Origin: Rubinisphaera margarita
GTDB taxonomy: Bacteria > Planctomycetota > Planctomycetia > Planctomycetales > Planctomycetaceae
Assembly: GCF_022267515.1 (NCBI RefSeq)
Contig: NZ_JAKFGB010000007.1
Location: 186,001 to 250,000 of the forward strand
Length of the DNA: 64,000 nucleotides
Direction: 5' to 3'
Part shown: piece by piece, positions 1-11,422 of the stretch
How the letters are laid out: every line of letters begins with the position of its first letter
Position numbering within the stretch: position 1 is the first letter of the stretch
The notes under the pieces: model-generated
What the model was told of the DNA's origin: nothing
What the model saw: only the letters and a program-made list of their open reading frames with translations
The model's database searches: none
Translations under genes and position numbers: made by a program

Positions 1-1845
1 ATCGCAATGCCCTTCTGGTCCGTACCAGCTGACTTCGTTCCGCCAGAAGCGGGACCGGCAGATGGAATTGAAAGACTTCCGGAACTCAATGATGAGTTTC
101 GTGAACCGGAAGATATCACCGAACTGTTCTTTGCGGGACCAGTCGACCCAGCTCGTTTCGTTGTCCTGGTTGTAGGCGTTGTTGTTCCCATGCTGGGTCT
201 GCATGAACTCATCGCCCATGCGAATCATCGGGGAGCCATTAGAGATCATCAGCAATGTCAGAAAATTCTTGACCTGCCGCCTCCGCGTGTGCATGACTTC
301 GACGGGAGTTTTCTCTTCTCCTTCGTGACCGCAATTCCACTTGAACTCATGCGAGCCATCCCGATTCTCCTCGCCGTTGTCCCAGTTGTATTTTCCGTGA
401 TAGGTGACCAGGTCATTCAACGTGGAACCATCGTGAGATGAGATGTAATTCACCGACTGCCAGGGCCGACAGGAGTGCTGAATGTCATCGGGGAACAGAT
501 CGGCACTCCCGTAGATCCGGGTCATGAGTTCGGGAACCATGCCGCGTTCGCCGGCGACGAATCGCTGCAACGCATCGCGATAGCGCCCATTCCACTGCAT
601 CCACAGCCAGCCGGGGAACGAATAGCCGAGCTGATAGGTTCCGGCCGCGTCCCATGGTTCGGCGATCAACCGCACGTTGAGGAAGTCTTCGGCTGTGACG
701 ATCTGCGAAAAGATTGGCGGTCGATCCATCGAGATTGAACCATCGCTGCGGCGGGCGAAGATCGATGCGAGATCGAAACGGAACCCGTCGACATGCATCT
801 CGTCCCGCCAGTACTTCAGGCTGTCGACGATCAGCTTTTTCACCGCCAGCCTGTTCGCGTCGAGCGTGTTGCCGCAACCGGAGAAGTTCGCGAAGTCCGC
901 CTTTCCGTTCGCGCCGGGGGTCGGCATGTAATACATCGCATTGCCGATTCCCTTGAAGCTGTAGTTCGGGCCGCGATCGTCGCCTTCACAGGTGTGGTTG
1001 TAGACCACGTCGAGAATGACTTCGATGCCCGCTTTGTGCAGTTCACGCACCATCGTTCGGAATTCATCCCGGACATCGCGGCTTTCGTGGTTCATCGCGT
1101 ATTCGTGATGCGGCGCGAAGAAGTTCAACGGCATGTAACCCCAGTAATTCCCTTCGGCCGGGTCGTACTGGAAGACCGGCATCAGCTCGACAGCCGTCAC
1201 GCCGAGATCACGAAGATGTGGAATCTTGTCGACAATACCCGCGTAGGTGCCGCGTCGGACTTCAGGGACCCCGGAGTTCGGATTCTGTGTGAAACCGCGA
1301 ACATGCATCTCGTAAATCACGAGATCGGAATCGTGGCGAATATAGTGATCATCACCCCAGTCGAACGCATCGTCGGTGTCGATCACCCCGAGTGGCGCTC
1401 GGCCGATGTTGCAGCCGGGCTTCTTGGCCAGCTCCCGGTCGAAGTCGGGCGGGAAGTGGACCGCGCGGGCGTACGGATCGAGCAGGAGCTTGTCGAAGTC
1501 GAAACGATGGAACCCCGCCTCGTTCTTCTGAGGGCCGTCGACCCGGTATCCGTAGTAGAAGGCTTTCGGCGCTCGCGACTTCGGAATGCGGCAATGCCAG
1601 ACCGGTCCGGACTTATTGGCGAAGTGATCGAACTCGTACACCAGCTCCGGGGTGTAGTAGTCGTCCTGGGAGAACAGCATCAGAAGGACCCGGGATGCCT
1701 TTTCGGCATACAGCACGAAATTCCAGGCTTCCTGCTTTTCAATCCAGCTGACTCCGGGTGGATCGTGCCAGCCCTCCGTCTGATGCCAGTTAATCATCGT
1801 GTTCCACTTCACTGTTTTGGCTGCGAACGTTGTCCTGTCAGTCAT
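1..1845 (-). CDS. glgX: Glycogen debranching enzyme / isoamylase (GlgX-type), C-terminus cut by window edge
   Basis: Reading the minus strand from an ATG at 1845 gives 615 uninterrupted codons to the window edge, so the C-terminus is missing. The N-terminal part (about residues 10-110) looks like a CBM48/isoamylase N domain (WHDPPGVSW, FYYGYRVDGP). A GH13 barrel follows: EMHVRGFT near 200, DVVYNH near 285, the nucleophile motif DGFRFDLAS near 351, the acid/base motif AEPWD near 393 and the third carboxylate motif SSHDG near 464. Family knowledge: such enzymes cleave alpha-1,6 branches of glycogen in the cytoplasm. GlgX versus TreX-type specificity cannot be decided from sequence alone. It is divergent from the sulfatase at 1975. 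Confidence 0.9.
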   Translation of the reverse strand, partial: MTDRTTFAAKTVKWNTMINWHQTEGWHDPPGVSWIEKQEAWNFVLYAEKASRVLLMLFSQDDYYTPELVYEFDHFANKSGPVWHCRIPKSRAPKAFYYGYRVDGPQKNEAGFHRFDFDKLLLDPYARAVHFPPDFDRELAKKPGCNIGRAPLGVIDTDDAFDWGDDHYIRHDSDLVIYEMHVRGFTQNPNSGVPEVRRGTYAGIVDKIPHLRDLGVTAVELMPVFQYDPAEGNYWGYMPLNFFAPHHEYAMNHESRDVRDEFRTMVRELHKAGIEVILDVVYNHTCEGDDRGPNYSFKGIGNAMYYMPTPGANGKADFANFSGCGNTLDANRLAVKKLIVDSLKYWRDEMHVDGFRFDLASIFARRSDGSISMDRPPIFSQIVTAEDFLNVRLIAEPWDAAGTYQLGYSFPGWLWMQWNGRYRDALQRFVAGERGMVPELMTRIYGSADLFPDDIQHSCRPWQSVNYISSHDGSTLNDLVTYHGKYNWDNGEENRDGSHEFKWNCGHEGEEKTPVEVMHTRRRQVKNFLTLLMISNGSPMIRMGDEFMQTQHGNNNAYNQDNETSWVDWSRKEQFGDIFRFTKLIIEFRKSFNSICRSRFWRNEVSWYGPEGHCD

Positions 1846-1974
1846 GCACCATAGATGACTTGCGGCCAGTTCACCAGTTCGCAATGATGGATCAATGACC
1901 GGCCATATGAAAACAAGGAGCCGTTCATTCCCGGTTTCGCCCCGTCCTGCACCCTGTTCCACGGATATCGGAAT

Positions 1975-3852
1975 ATGCGACTTCTCGCCTTCACTCTTAC
2001 AGTGCTCACCCTGGTTCCGTTCGCATCCTCGCTGGCTGCTGATCGTCCGAATATCGTGTGGATCACCAGTGAAGACAACGGCATCGAGCTCGGCTGCTAT
2101 GGCGACGATTATGCCACGACACCGAACATCGACGCGTTTGCAAAGATGGGAATGCGGTATTCCACCTGCTGGTCGAATGCCCCGGTTTGTGCCCCGGCCC
2201 GGACGACCATTATCTCCGGCATGTACCCTCCCAGCATGGGAGCGCAGCATATGCGGTCGCATCTGAACATGCCTCAGGCGTTGAAGATGTTCCCTCAGTA
2301 TCTGCGCGAAGCCGGCTACTACTGCACGAATAACAGCAAAGAGGACTATAACCTCGAGAAGCCGGGCGAAGTCTGGGACGAGAGCAGCCGCAATGCGCAC
2401 TGGAAGAAGCGGGAAGGTGACCAGCCGTTCTTCGCCGTCTTCAATCATACGATCAGTCACGAAAGCCAGCTGCGGAAACGACCGCATTCGGCCATTCACG
2501 ATCCGGCCGGCGTCACGGTTCCGAAGTATCACCCCGATACACCCGAAGTGCGACAGGACTGGGCTCAGTATTACGACAAGCTGACCGAGATGGATGAGAA
2601 GGTCGGAAACAACATCAAGGAACTGAAAGACGGCAACCTGCTCGAAGACACCATCATCTTCTATTACGGGGATCACGGCTCGGGCATGCCGCGGCACAAG
2701 CGCTGGCCCTACGACAGCGGGCTGCATGTGCCAATGATCGTCTACTTCCCGAAGAAGTACGAGCATCTCGCTCCCGAAGAATATTCGGCTAATGGTGTCT
2801 CGGAACGACTCGTGAGTTTCGTGGATCTGGCTCCGACGGTGCTGAGCATCTGCGGGATCGAGCCTCCGAAGATGCTGCAGGGTTCAGCCTTCGCCGGGAA
2901 ATTCGCCACCGAAGACCCCGACTACATCTATGGGTTCCGCGGACGCATGGATGAACGCATCGACCTGGTTCGCAGCGTGCGGAATGAGCGTTTCGTCTAC
3001 CTCCGTCAGTTCCAGCCGCATCGTCCGTATGGCCAGTTCGTGCATTACATGTTCCAGACCCCGACCACGCGAGTCTGGTATCAGATGCATCTCGACGGCA
3101 AGCTGACACCGGAACAGGATCACTTCTGGCAAACCAAACCGGTGGAAGAACTGTACGACGTCGAAAACGATCCGGACGAAGTGAACAATCTCGCCGGTGA
3201 TCCGGAATACAGAGACACGCTGAAAAAGATGCGAAACGCGCTCTTCAGCCACATGAATTCCACGCAGGACCTGGGCATCATTCCGGAAGCGGAACTGCAT
3301 GCCCGCGTGCCCGAGGGATCGCCATACGACGCCCAGCGAAACGGACAGCTGCTGGACAATTACGGCGAAGTTCTGTTCGCGGCCGCTGCTGCTTCGCAGG
3401 CCCCGGTTGAATCGGCGACCAAAGAAACCATCCAGATGGCGTTCTCGCATCCCGAGAACACGGTTCGGTACTGGGCCTGCCAGTGGGCCTTGATCAACAA
3501 GGAAGATGGCGTGTCTCGCTCGCGGGATCAGCTGCTTCGACGTCTCGATGATGAGTCGTCGAGTGTCCGCGTCGCGGCAGCCGAAGCACTCGGACAGTAC
3601 GGCAGGAAAGAGGACCTGCAGAAGTCGCTGGATGTGCTCGTTAAAGCCGCCAATCTGGAAGAGAGCGATGTCTACACGGCGATTGCTGCCTTGAACGCCC
3701 TCGACAACCTCGATGACAAAGCGTCATCGGTCCGTGATCAGATTGCGGACCTCCCCGCCAAGGTCAAGAAGATGCCGCCGCGTACCGATTCGTACGTGCC
3801 GCGACTTCTGCAGAAAACGCTGGCCGACCTGGATGGTGAACCGCTGCCGTAA
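1975..3852 (+). CDS. Secreted sulfatase (sulfamidase/SGSH-like) fused to C-terminal HEAT repeats
   Basis: 625 residues with a signal peptide at 1-21 (ends SSLAA). The alkaline-phosphatase-fold core starts PNIVWITSEDNG with the metal-binding Asp, and the formylglycine signature is C72-A-P-A-R. YYGDHG near residue 230 supplies further metal ligands. From about 475 to 610 the sequence becomes helical repeats (VRYWACQWAL, VRVAAAEALGQYG, YTAIAALNAL) typical of HEAT/PBS repeats, an extension absent from ordinary sulfatases. Known role of the family: hydrolysis of sulfate esters or N-sulfates after Cys-to-formylglycine conversion. The substrate cannot be assigned. No maturase gene is visible in the window. 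Confidence 0.9.
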   Translation: MRLLAFTLTVLTLVPFASSLAADRPNIVWITSEDNGIELGCYGDDYATTPNIDAFAKMGMRYSTCWSNAPVCAPARTTIISGMYPPSMGAQHMRSHLNMPQALKMFPQYLREAGYYCTNNSKEDYNLEKPGEVWDESSRNAHWKKREGDQPFFAVFNHTISHESQLRKRPHSAIHDPAGVTVPKYHPDTPEVRQDWAQYYDKLTEMDEKVGNNIKELKDGNLLEDTIIFYYGDHGSGMPRHKRWPYDSGLHVPMIVYFPKKYEHLAPEEYSANGVSERLVSFVDLAPTVLSICGIEPPKMLQGSAFAGKFATEDPDYIYGFRGRMDERIDLVRSVRNERFVYLRQFQPHRPYGQFVHYMFQTPTTRVWYQMHLDGKLTPEQDHFWQTKPVEELYDVENDPDEVNNLAGDPEYRDTLKKMRNALFSHMNSTQDLGIIPEAELHARVPEGSPYDAQRNGQLLDNYGEVLFAAAAASQAPVESATKETIQMAFSHPENTVRYWACQWALINKEDGVSRSRDQLLRRLDDESSSVRVAAAEALGQYGRKEDLQKSLDVLVKAANLEESDVYTAIAALNALDNLDDKASSVRDQIADLPAKVKKMPPRTDSYVPRLLQKTLADLDGEPLP

Positions 3853-3983
3853 ACTTCTTTGAATGGGATCGCCCCCGTTGCATCCGTAACCGGGGTTGAT
3901 TTGGCTTGCTGAAGCGCGGGATAGCCTCGTTTGAAAGCCGAAGGAAGAGCCTTCCACGATTACCGATAAGGCCATATCGATCG

Positions 3984-4021
<38 letters not shown>

Positions 4022-4149
4022 TCAAAGCATAACTCTACCAGAGTAGACCGCAAAACGATTTGTAGGCTGGGAAAGCCGCCAGGTGTATCCCAGCAATTGT
4101 CCTCGCTACTGAGCTACAGTTTCGCGTCGCCCAACGGACTGAGCCAGCA

Positions 4150-5166
4150 TCACTTCAACTTGAGGTGGCTGTCCTTGATCAGGAAGAACGTAACGGGCGG
4201 AACGATCAGGACCAGGCCGACGAAGAAGCTCCAGCGGGGAAGCAGGTATTCCTTGATCACAAACTGGTCAACGACAGCTGCGCCGATGGTTGCCCAGCAG
4301 AGGATGATGTAGCCGAGCATTTTCTTCTCACGCTTCTCGGCATCAGACATGTCTTCGACCGGCTTCGCCGTGCCGGTCTTGGTCGACCTGGATTTCGACT
4401 TCTTACCGCCGCCGGACACGTTCTGGATCGCGACGGCTTCGTCCCGGGCTCCCGGGGCGTAGTACTTGGCGATGGCCTGATTAATCTGCAGCGGCGTCGC
4501 GATCACCGCTCGCATCGGCTTACCGAAACGCAGACGGAATTCGTCTTCCAGCTCATGGTCAGGTTCATCCGTGGCTGCGATCAGCACGACATCGTCGTCG
4601 ACGAACAGCGGCAGGATGGAATACCGTTTGACCAGTTTTCGAGGGACCTGGTCGAGTACATTGTCGTCCGGCAACGTCGATTCCAGATCGACAAAGGGGC
4701 GTCCGAGTTCCTGGGCCAGAGCCTCGGCGGCTTTGTCCGGAGTGGCGAGCTTCATCTGCACGACGGCATCGCGGTGCGTGAGCCCACGACGATCGGCAAA
4801 TTCCTTGATCTCGGAGATCTGACCTTTGCTGATCTCGCCATTCACAGCCAGATACCGCAGCAGCGGCTGACCACCGCTCGTTTCCGGCTCCGCGAATTCG
4901 CGGCCCAGACTCTCATCATATTCGCGTTTACGATGCGTGTCAGTCAGGCAGAGCATCGCCTTGGCCAACTCGTTGAGCAAGTCCTGCGACTCGATCATGT
5001 AGTCCCCGGTGGCGTACTGCCGAACCAGCGCGTTCAGCTTCTTGTAGTGCCCCCGAATTTTCTCGGGATCATCTTCAAAATCGACCAGCCGAAGCAGCTG
5101 GTAGTGGTTGGGCGGGCGAAATTCTTCCGGAATGCCAAGCCACTGCTTGTAGACATCGATTGCCAC
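4150..5166 (-). CDS. Membrane protein with HPD-less J-like domain and MshEN/GspE N-terminal-type domain
   Basis: 338 residues. Residues about 20-86 resemble a J domain in helix pattern (HYQLLRL near the start, REYDESLG at the end), but the HPD tripeptide is replaced by residues around RQYATGD, so normal stimulation of Hsp70 ATPase is doubtful. Residues about 125-236 resemble the MshEN domain at the N-terminus of type II secretion ATPases (GRPFVDLES, LVKRYSILPLF, VLIAATDEP). A Ser/Lys-rich linker (about 250-282) leads to two membrane helices (about 284-302 and 312-331). It lies 66 nt downstream of the Hsp70 gene on the same strand, so co-transcription is likely. I infer a membrane-tethered Hsp70 partner; no function is proven. 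Confidence 0.75.
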   Translation of the reverse strand: MAIDVYKQWLGIPEEFRPPNHYQLLRLVDFEDDPEKIRGHYKKLNALVRQYATGDYMIESQDLLNELAKAMLCLTDTHRKREYDESLGREFAEPETSGGQPLLRYLAVNGEISKGQISEIKEFADRRGLTHRDAVVQMKLATPDKAAEALAQELGRPFVDLESTLPDDNVLDQVPRKLVKRYSILPLFVDDDVVLIAATDEPDHELEDEFRLRFGKPMRAVIATPLQINQAIAKYYAPGARDEAVAIQNVSGGGKKSKSRSTKTGTAKPVEDMSDAEKREKKMLGYIILCWATIGAAVVDQFVIKEYLLPRWSFFVGLVLIVPPVTFFLIKDSHLKLK

Positions 5167-5232
5167 GACAGATCACTCCCTGAAAGCAAACTGGACGGCC
5201 GAAACCGTCCAGTTCGTGAAGAGACAGCGAAT

Positions 5233-6810
<1,578 letters not shown>

Positions 6811-6928
6811 ATTAAATCCTGATGTCTGTTAAATCTCTGCGTAACTCTCAGCATCCCGGAGCTCATGAACGGTCCACACCGGACAGCGTCGGGAACGGAC
6901 CCATCAACCCTGGCTGATCTATCTACCC

Positions 6929-6958
6929 AAGATACTGAGAAAACTGATGTCGTTTCAA
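6929..6958 (-). promoter_or_regulatory. Candidate sigma-70-type promoter of the Hsp70-like gene
   Basis: On the minus strand TTGAAA (6958-6953) and TATCTT (6934-6929) are 18 bp apart, giving an expected start near 6922 and a leader of about 110 nt. Both hexamers match the consensus in most positions. The rest of the 335-bp gap 6811-7145 shows no gene, and I saw no CIRCE-type repeat. Confidence 0.4.
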
Positions 6959-7145
6959 CGATGGGAATGGCAGAAATGCACACTCCACAGGAATCGGAGC
7001 GCCTCTAACTCTGCCCGTTGGAGAACTGACGAGTGCTTATTGTGGTCGGCAGAACTGGACGTTTCAAGACTCAACGCAACTTCGGCAGCCTTTTTGCAGA
7101 GCCCGAATAATGCGGTCGCGGCCCCTCCGCGACGCACCGATGAGC

Positions 7146-7571
7146 TTAGAACCAGTCGAGTTCGATGATTCGAGCGGCAAGCACGAACAGCACGGTGATG
7201 GCCGAACCGCAGATCAACATCATGCAGGCTGCACAGATGACGTTGAGCAATTCTACGGTCTGCAAACCAAGCCGTTTCTTCTCCAGATGCACAAACCTCT
7301 GCACGGAATCATACGTCATTTCCGCGGCCAGAGCGGTCAGAACGCAGAAGATCGTCAGAGCCCACTCAACTACTCTCAGCTCCACAACGACTGCCACACT
7401 GATGAGCGTACAGACGGCGAAGAAGTAGAAGAAGAGTGTGCTGCTGGAACGAAAGCAGGTGGTAAAACCGCGTTCGGCGGCGACAAACCGTTGCCGCCAC
7501 GCCGACCGCTGCCGCGTCTCCGGCTTACCGGTCTGTTCGGTCAACAACTCATCAACTTGAGACATACTCAT
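7146..7571 (-). CDS. Small membrane protein resembling diacylglycerol/undecaprenol kinase (DgkA), probably inactive
   Basis: 141 residues with three predicted membrane helices (about 45-63, 67-84 and 105-132). The layout resembles prokaryotic DgkA: an amphipathic start (AAERGFTTCFRSS), then VEWALTIFCVLTALAAEMTYDSVQRFV, which aligns here in pieces with the EWAL...AE-x-x-N-x-A-I-E region. The first catalytic Glu (AEM) is kept, but the Asn and the second Glu of the usual motif appear as Tyr and Gln. I therefore call it DgkA-like, possibly non-catalytic. It starts 29 nt after lptD on the same strand, so it is probably co-transcribed and may relate to envelope lipid handling. A GC hairpin lies downstream (7115-7133) without a clear T tract. 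Confidence 0.55.
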   Translation of the reverse strand: MSMSQVDELLTEQTGKPETRQRSAWRQRFVAAERGFTTCFRSSSTLFFYFFAVCTLISVAVVVELRVVEWALTIFCVLTALAAEMTYDSVQRFVHLEKKRLGLQTVELLNVICAACMMLICGSAITVLFVLAARIIELDWF

Positions 7572-7600
7572 GCCATGACCTCATACGGCCTGAAGGTCCA

Positions 7601-10600
7601 TCAATACTGCGTACCGAGCAGCGAGCTGAGTCGATCCGAGGAGGAATCCAGCGGACCGAGTCGCGGTTCAATCATGAAGCCGACACCAAAATTGCCCTTA
7701 CTGCTGTCGACCGACATCCCCAGATGGATGAGGAAATCGGATCGGATCCCGGTGATCGTCAGCGACTGCCCACGATCCTGATGCTCGGCGATGTCGTAGG
7801 CGGTGCCAAACGTGGCGATCCACTTCTCGCTCATCGCATAGCTGACACTTCCGGTGATCAGCTGACTTTCCAGCGGACCGGCCTGAATGTTGCGATACCC
7901 GACATACATGCTGCCACGTTCGCTCCGCTGCGTGAGAAAACCGATATCCCAGGTCTGGGGAGCATCTTCGAAGAAATCGAACTGACCGTTGGCCAGGAAC
8001 TTCGTTCGCGATCCAACATCCCAGCTGTAGTTGGCGGTCAGCAGTCCGAAATCCTCACCGAAGTTATCGGCGTCGGCATCCGGAAAGTAAGAAAGTCCCA
8101 GATCGAGCGTCATCCAGTCTTTCACCCGCTGCCGTTCCGGCGGACCGACTTTCGTCTGCAGACGATGACTCCAGGTGAAGCGGGCCACCTGTTGATCATC
8201 GACGAGTTCGAAGTAAGGCGAGCTGACATTGCGAGCCGAGCCGGAACGAACCGCGTAGTAACGCGGATCATACTTGTCGGAAAGTAACCCGTAGTTGTTC
8301 AAGCCGAACGTATTGAAGATGAGCCGCGTGCGGAAACGCTCCTGCGAGTTCTCATCAAACTCGTTGTACTGTGGGACGTCGCCCAGATCCTGGGTCGAAT
8401 CGGCAAAGTAGTAGTCAACACCCAGATTCTGCTTGTGAGCCAGACCATTCAACCCGAGCAGCGGGCTGAAGATATGCGGGTAAGCTTTCCAGAGCATAAT
8501 GTTGGCGCGCACCCCGGCTGAGCCGTAGAAACGGTTCAGACTGTTGTTCGTATAGCCATCGTCCTGCCAGTAGGCGGCTTCGCCGAGCACGTAAGGATCG
8601 ATCTTGATTGGTCCGAGATTGAACGGCATTGAGAGTTCATGCCGCGAGGAAAGCACGACGCCGTCGGCTTCGGGATAATACGGCAGCGGAACGAACAGAT
8701 CGTTGGGATCATCGGGAGCTTCCGCCGGACGGATCTGCCCATAGCCAGCGGAACTGCGAGAGCTGTAAACCAGTCGATCCCAGAGCAGCGGCTCACCCAG
8801 AATCGTGAGATCGCCTTTCGGCAACCACTGGGTTTCGTATTCGAATTCATTAAGTTGAAACCGCGTCATCAGCGAGGCGGCGACGTTGTCTTCCTGGTAG
8901 TTCAACCCCAGTAGAGTCTCGTTATCTTTTCCAGAATCCCATTCTTCTTCGTAGTACTGTTCGAGGAAGTTGCGATCGCTAAGGAAGCCGAGCTCGCTGG
9001 TCATCGACAGGGAATCGGTCCAATGATGCCGATGCCGCCAGAGGGCGCGGCCACGCGTGTTGTGAGGCACATCGAGATCGCGGCGGTCGAGTCCGAGGTT
9101 GTCATTGCCGAAGTCGTTAATCCAGACCCCTTCGGCTTCCCCGAAATAGCTGCCCGATGATCCCAGCGGTTCGGTTCCGGCGTAAACAGCGTCGGTTCCC
9201 AGCCAGGCACCACGTTCGGTGTAAACGTGCGTCTGCAGGTTCCAGTCGAGTTCGCCGTCCGGGCAGATGCCGAGCAACTTGGACAGATTCCAGACCGTTT
9301 CGACCTGCCCGCCGTAAATGCTGTCCTGGGCCAGCGTCATACTCTCGAGCGGAATGTGAGGGTCTTCGGCTGGTCCGCTGATGTAGGGAGCCACGAAGAG
9401 CGGTGTTTCACCGACGCGAAAGCGGTTATTGAGACTGGTCACCCAAGGTTTCGGACGAGCGATCTGCAGACCGGTTTCCGGATCAATCTCGGCATCGCCG
9501 CGTCCGACCCAGCCACGGTCGTAACGGTTTTCGATGAAGATGTCGCCGGCTTCCATCCGGTAAGTCGGCACACCGAATTCGCTGCCCGTCAGCCAGGCAT
9601 TCTGCGCATGGAAACTGTCGTGCGAGATCTGGCGAATCTCCTCAGCTCGCAGTTTGATGTCGCCCTGCAGCTCGGGCATGTGGACCCGCAGTTCACTGTC
9701 CAGCAAGACCGCCCGGTCTTCACGAATGTCGTAAAAAGCTTTCGTCGCCCGTAGAACATGATTTCCCTGACGGATCTCGATGTTGCCTTCGAGATACAGC
9801 TGCAGTGGAGCGTTCGCGTCCTGGAACATCTCCGCGCTGAATGCTCCTTCGCTGCTCGCCTGCGTCCAGATCACCACCTGGTCGGCGGAGATGTCGAGCG
9901 TGCCAACATCGATCCCCTGCACTGCTCCGATCCCATCGATCACGATGTTCACGCCCTGGGAGATGACGGTGATCTGTTCCGGCGGAGAGGACTCGTTGGA
10001 AAGAAAGCTCTTCACGTCGAAGCCGATGCCGAAACTGCGAGGTGAGATGATTACATGCCGAGTCGGCCTGGCTTCCTGCTGTGGTGCCAGACTGTCGAAG
10101 TCGATCTCGCCCTGGTTGAGCGGAACCGCATTGGTGGGCGGAAGCAACTGCGGCTGGTTCATTGCCGTAGCCGAGTGCCGTTCCCGAGCCGCCGTGGCAC
10201 GGTCGAGCAAGGGATCGCTGCCGGCAGAAACCTGCTGACTGGTGAATCGGGCCATCTCCTCCACCGTGGTGGAGTAGAGTTCGAGGCAGATCGTCGGTCG
10301 CGACTGCTGCTCCGGCCCTTCGACGAGAACGACGTCCTGCTCGCCGTAAACGACCAGCCGTTCCATCGTGCGGTTGTGAACCTGCACGGTCGAACGCCAC
10401 ACGACCATCTGGCTGGCTCGAACTTCCGAATTCCCCTGGCGGATGCGACATGGGTTTCCCCGCAGGACGAACACGCGTTCGTTGCCCTGCGGAGCAGGAA
10501 CCGAGGTCGACTCGCTGGTCCGGTAGAGTCGATCGGTGATGTCGACTGCGGCTGGGGTGTGCTCGTGCAGCATGTCGCAGCTGATCACGATGGGATCGCT

Positions 10601-10795
10601 CGCCGTTGGCTGATTGCTCGAAGTCAGAACCGGATTTTCGATCGTGGCCACGCCTGGCGAAGCGGTCCCCAGCGAATCATTGGCGCCACCCTGAGCTCGA
10701 AGCGGTGTTCCCCAGGCGAGCGCAAGCAGCAGGACCATCGGCAGGATGCCGACAGACTGCAAGCGTCTGCTCAGGGAGCGCTTATTCGGGAACAT
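7601..10795 (-). CDS. lptD: LPS-assembly outer-membrane protein LptD/OstA-like
   Basis: 1064 residues, with a signal peptide at 1-34 (ends PLRAQ). The N-terminal half holds OstA/LptA-like beta-jellyroll strands (VLRGNPCRIRQGN, LYLEGNIEIRQGN, ATKAFYDIREDRAVLLD). The C-terminal 550-600 residues have alternating aromatic/polar strands of a large barrel (YFGEAEGVWINDFG, LSMTSELGFLSDRNFLEQYY) and the chain ends in an aromatic residue (LGTQY), as outer-membrane barrels often do. It is longer than proteobacterial LptD (about 780) because the periplasmic part is enlarged. Known role: insertion of LPS into the outer leaflet. Its presence supports a Gram-negative-type outer membrane. No other lpt genes are in the window. 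Confidence 0.8.
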   Translation of the reverse strand: MFPNKRSLSRRLQSVGILPMVLLLALAWGTPLRAQGGANDSLGTASPGVATIENPVLTSSNQPTASDPIVISCDMLHEHTPAAVDITDRLYRTSESTSVPAPQGNERVFVLRGNPCRIRQGNSEVRASQMVVWRSTVQVHNRTMERLVVYGEQDVVLVEGPEQQSRPTICLELYSTTVEEMARFTSQQVSAGSDPLLDRATAARERHSATAMNQPQLLPPTNAVPLNQGEIDFDSLAPQQEARPTRHVIISPRSFGIGFDVKSFLSNESSPPEQITVISQGVNIVIDGIGAVQGIDVGTLDISADQVVIWTQASSEGAFSAEMFQDANAPLQLYLEGNIEIRQGNHVLRATKAFYDIREDRAVLLDSELRVHMPELQGDIKLRAEEIRQISHDSFHAQNAWLTGSEFGVPTYRMEAGDIFIENRYDRGWVGRGDAEIDPETGLQIARPKPWVTSLNNRFRVGETPLFVAPYISGPAEDPHIPLESMTLAQDSIYGGQVETVWNLSKLLGICPDGELDWNLQTHVYTERGAWLGTDAVYAGTEPLGSSGSYFGEAEGVWINDFGNDNLGLDRRDLDVPHNTRGRALWRHRHHWTDSLSMTSELGFLSDRNFLEQYYEEEWDSGKDNETLLGLNYQEDNVAASLMTRFQLNEFEYETQWLPKGDLTILGEPLLWDRLVYSSRSSAGYGQIRPAEAPDDPNDLFVPLPYYPEADGVVLSSRHELSMPFNLGPIKIDPYVLGEAAYWQDDGYTNNSLNRFYGSAGVRANIMLWKAYPHIFSPLLGLNGLAHKQNLGVDYYFADSTQDLGDVPQYNEFDENSQERFRTRLIFNTFGLNNYGLLSDKYDPRYYAVRSGSARNVSSPYFELVDDQQVARFTWSHRLQTKVGPPERQRVKDWMTLDLGLSYFPDADADNFGEDFGLLTANYSWDVGSRTKFLANGQFDFFEDAPQTWDIGFLTQRSERGSMYVGYRNIQAGPLESQLITGSVSYAMSEKWIATFGTAYDIAEHQDRGQSLTITGIRSDFLIHLGMSVDSSKGNFGVGFMIEPRLGPLDSSSDRLSSLLGTQY

Positions 10796-10903
10796 TTAGC
10801 AGGCGATCGGGGCAGCGGTGAATGGAGAATTCAGTCGCAAATCGGAACCGCACGAGATGGGAGGGTCGCCGTCCTGGCTGAACACGGAAAATCATGGTGC
10901 CGG

Positions 10904-10933
10904 AGTGTACTGGAAAGCGGAAAAGGGGGTCAA
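10904..10933 (-). promoter_or_regulatory. Candidate sigma-70-type promoter of lptD
   Basis: On the minus strand TTGACC (10933-10928) and TACACT (10909-10904) are 18 bp apart, with a start expected near 10897 and a leader of about 100 nt before the lptD start codon at 10795. Five of six bases in the first hexamer and four of six in the second fit the consensus. Confidence 0.5.
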
Positions 10934-11411
10934 CGGGGATCACAGCTCCCGGAAATGTTGTAAGTTGAACTTATTTCTTCAGATACGCTAAAGCACACGC
11001 TCCCCAGGTGTCGGGGAAAACCCGGATTTCAGGAACGAGCACCCCGCTGGCCATAACTAACTACGCGCAGGCGAGTTACGACAGACCCACCTCATGCGGA
11101 CGGCGGCTCTTCCAAGGCACTCTTCAAGGCACCTGAAAAAGTCGTCGAGAGAGCGTTCGAGGATGCAAAGATTGCAGGCTCTCAGAACGTCAAATGAGAG
11201 GCCTCGACCGACCGTTCTCCGGCGGGCTCCCGACGGGAATCCCCGGATTCAGGACCGTTCAACAAATGGCGTCCACAACTCCATTTCCGTGCCCCAGGGC
11301 CCATTTTGCCGGAATCTGATAGCATTTTACCTGGAACGATGAGTAGTGTATCATTTAACCAACCATCAATATGATGGTCCCACCACCGACATTCCCACCG
11401 CTACCTTCAAC
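10934..11411. other. Intergenic stretch without a recognisable gene
   Basis: This divergent region separates lptD from the haem-binding gene. The reading frames present lack domain features and plausible starts. A short palindrome AAGTTGAACTT lies near 10970, and the DNA becomes AT-richer near 11310-11375, where the promoter of the plus-strand gene should be. I could not fix its hexamers. Confidence 0.4.
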
Positions 11412-11422
11412 AGGAGGTTCCC

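Noticed and set aside
793..1854. Plus-strand frame of 353 codons
   Set aside because: Antisense to the glgX-type gene, which has all GH13 motifs on the minus strand.
7115..7133. GC hairpin GTCGCGG/CCGCGAC after the DgkA-like gene as a terminator
   Set aside because: A 7-bp stem with a CCCCT loop is present, but the expected T tract is missing, so it was not listed as a terminator.
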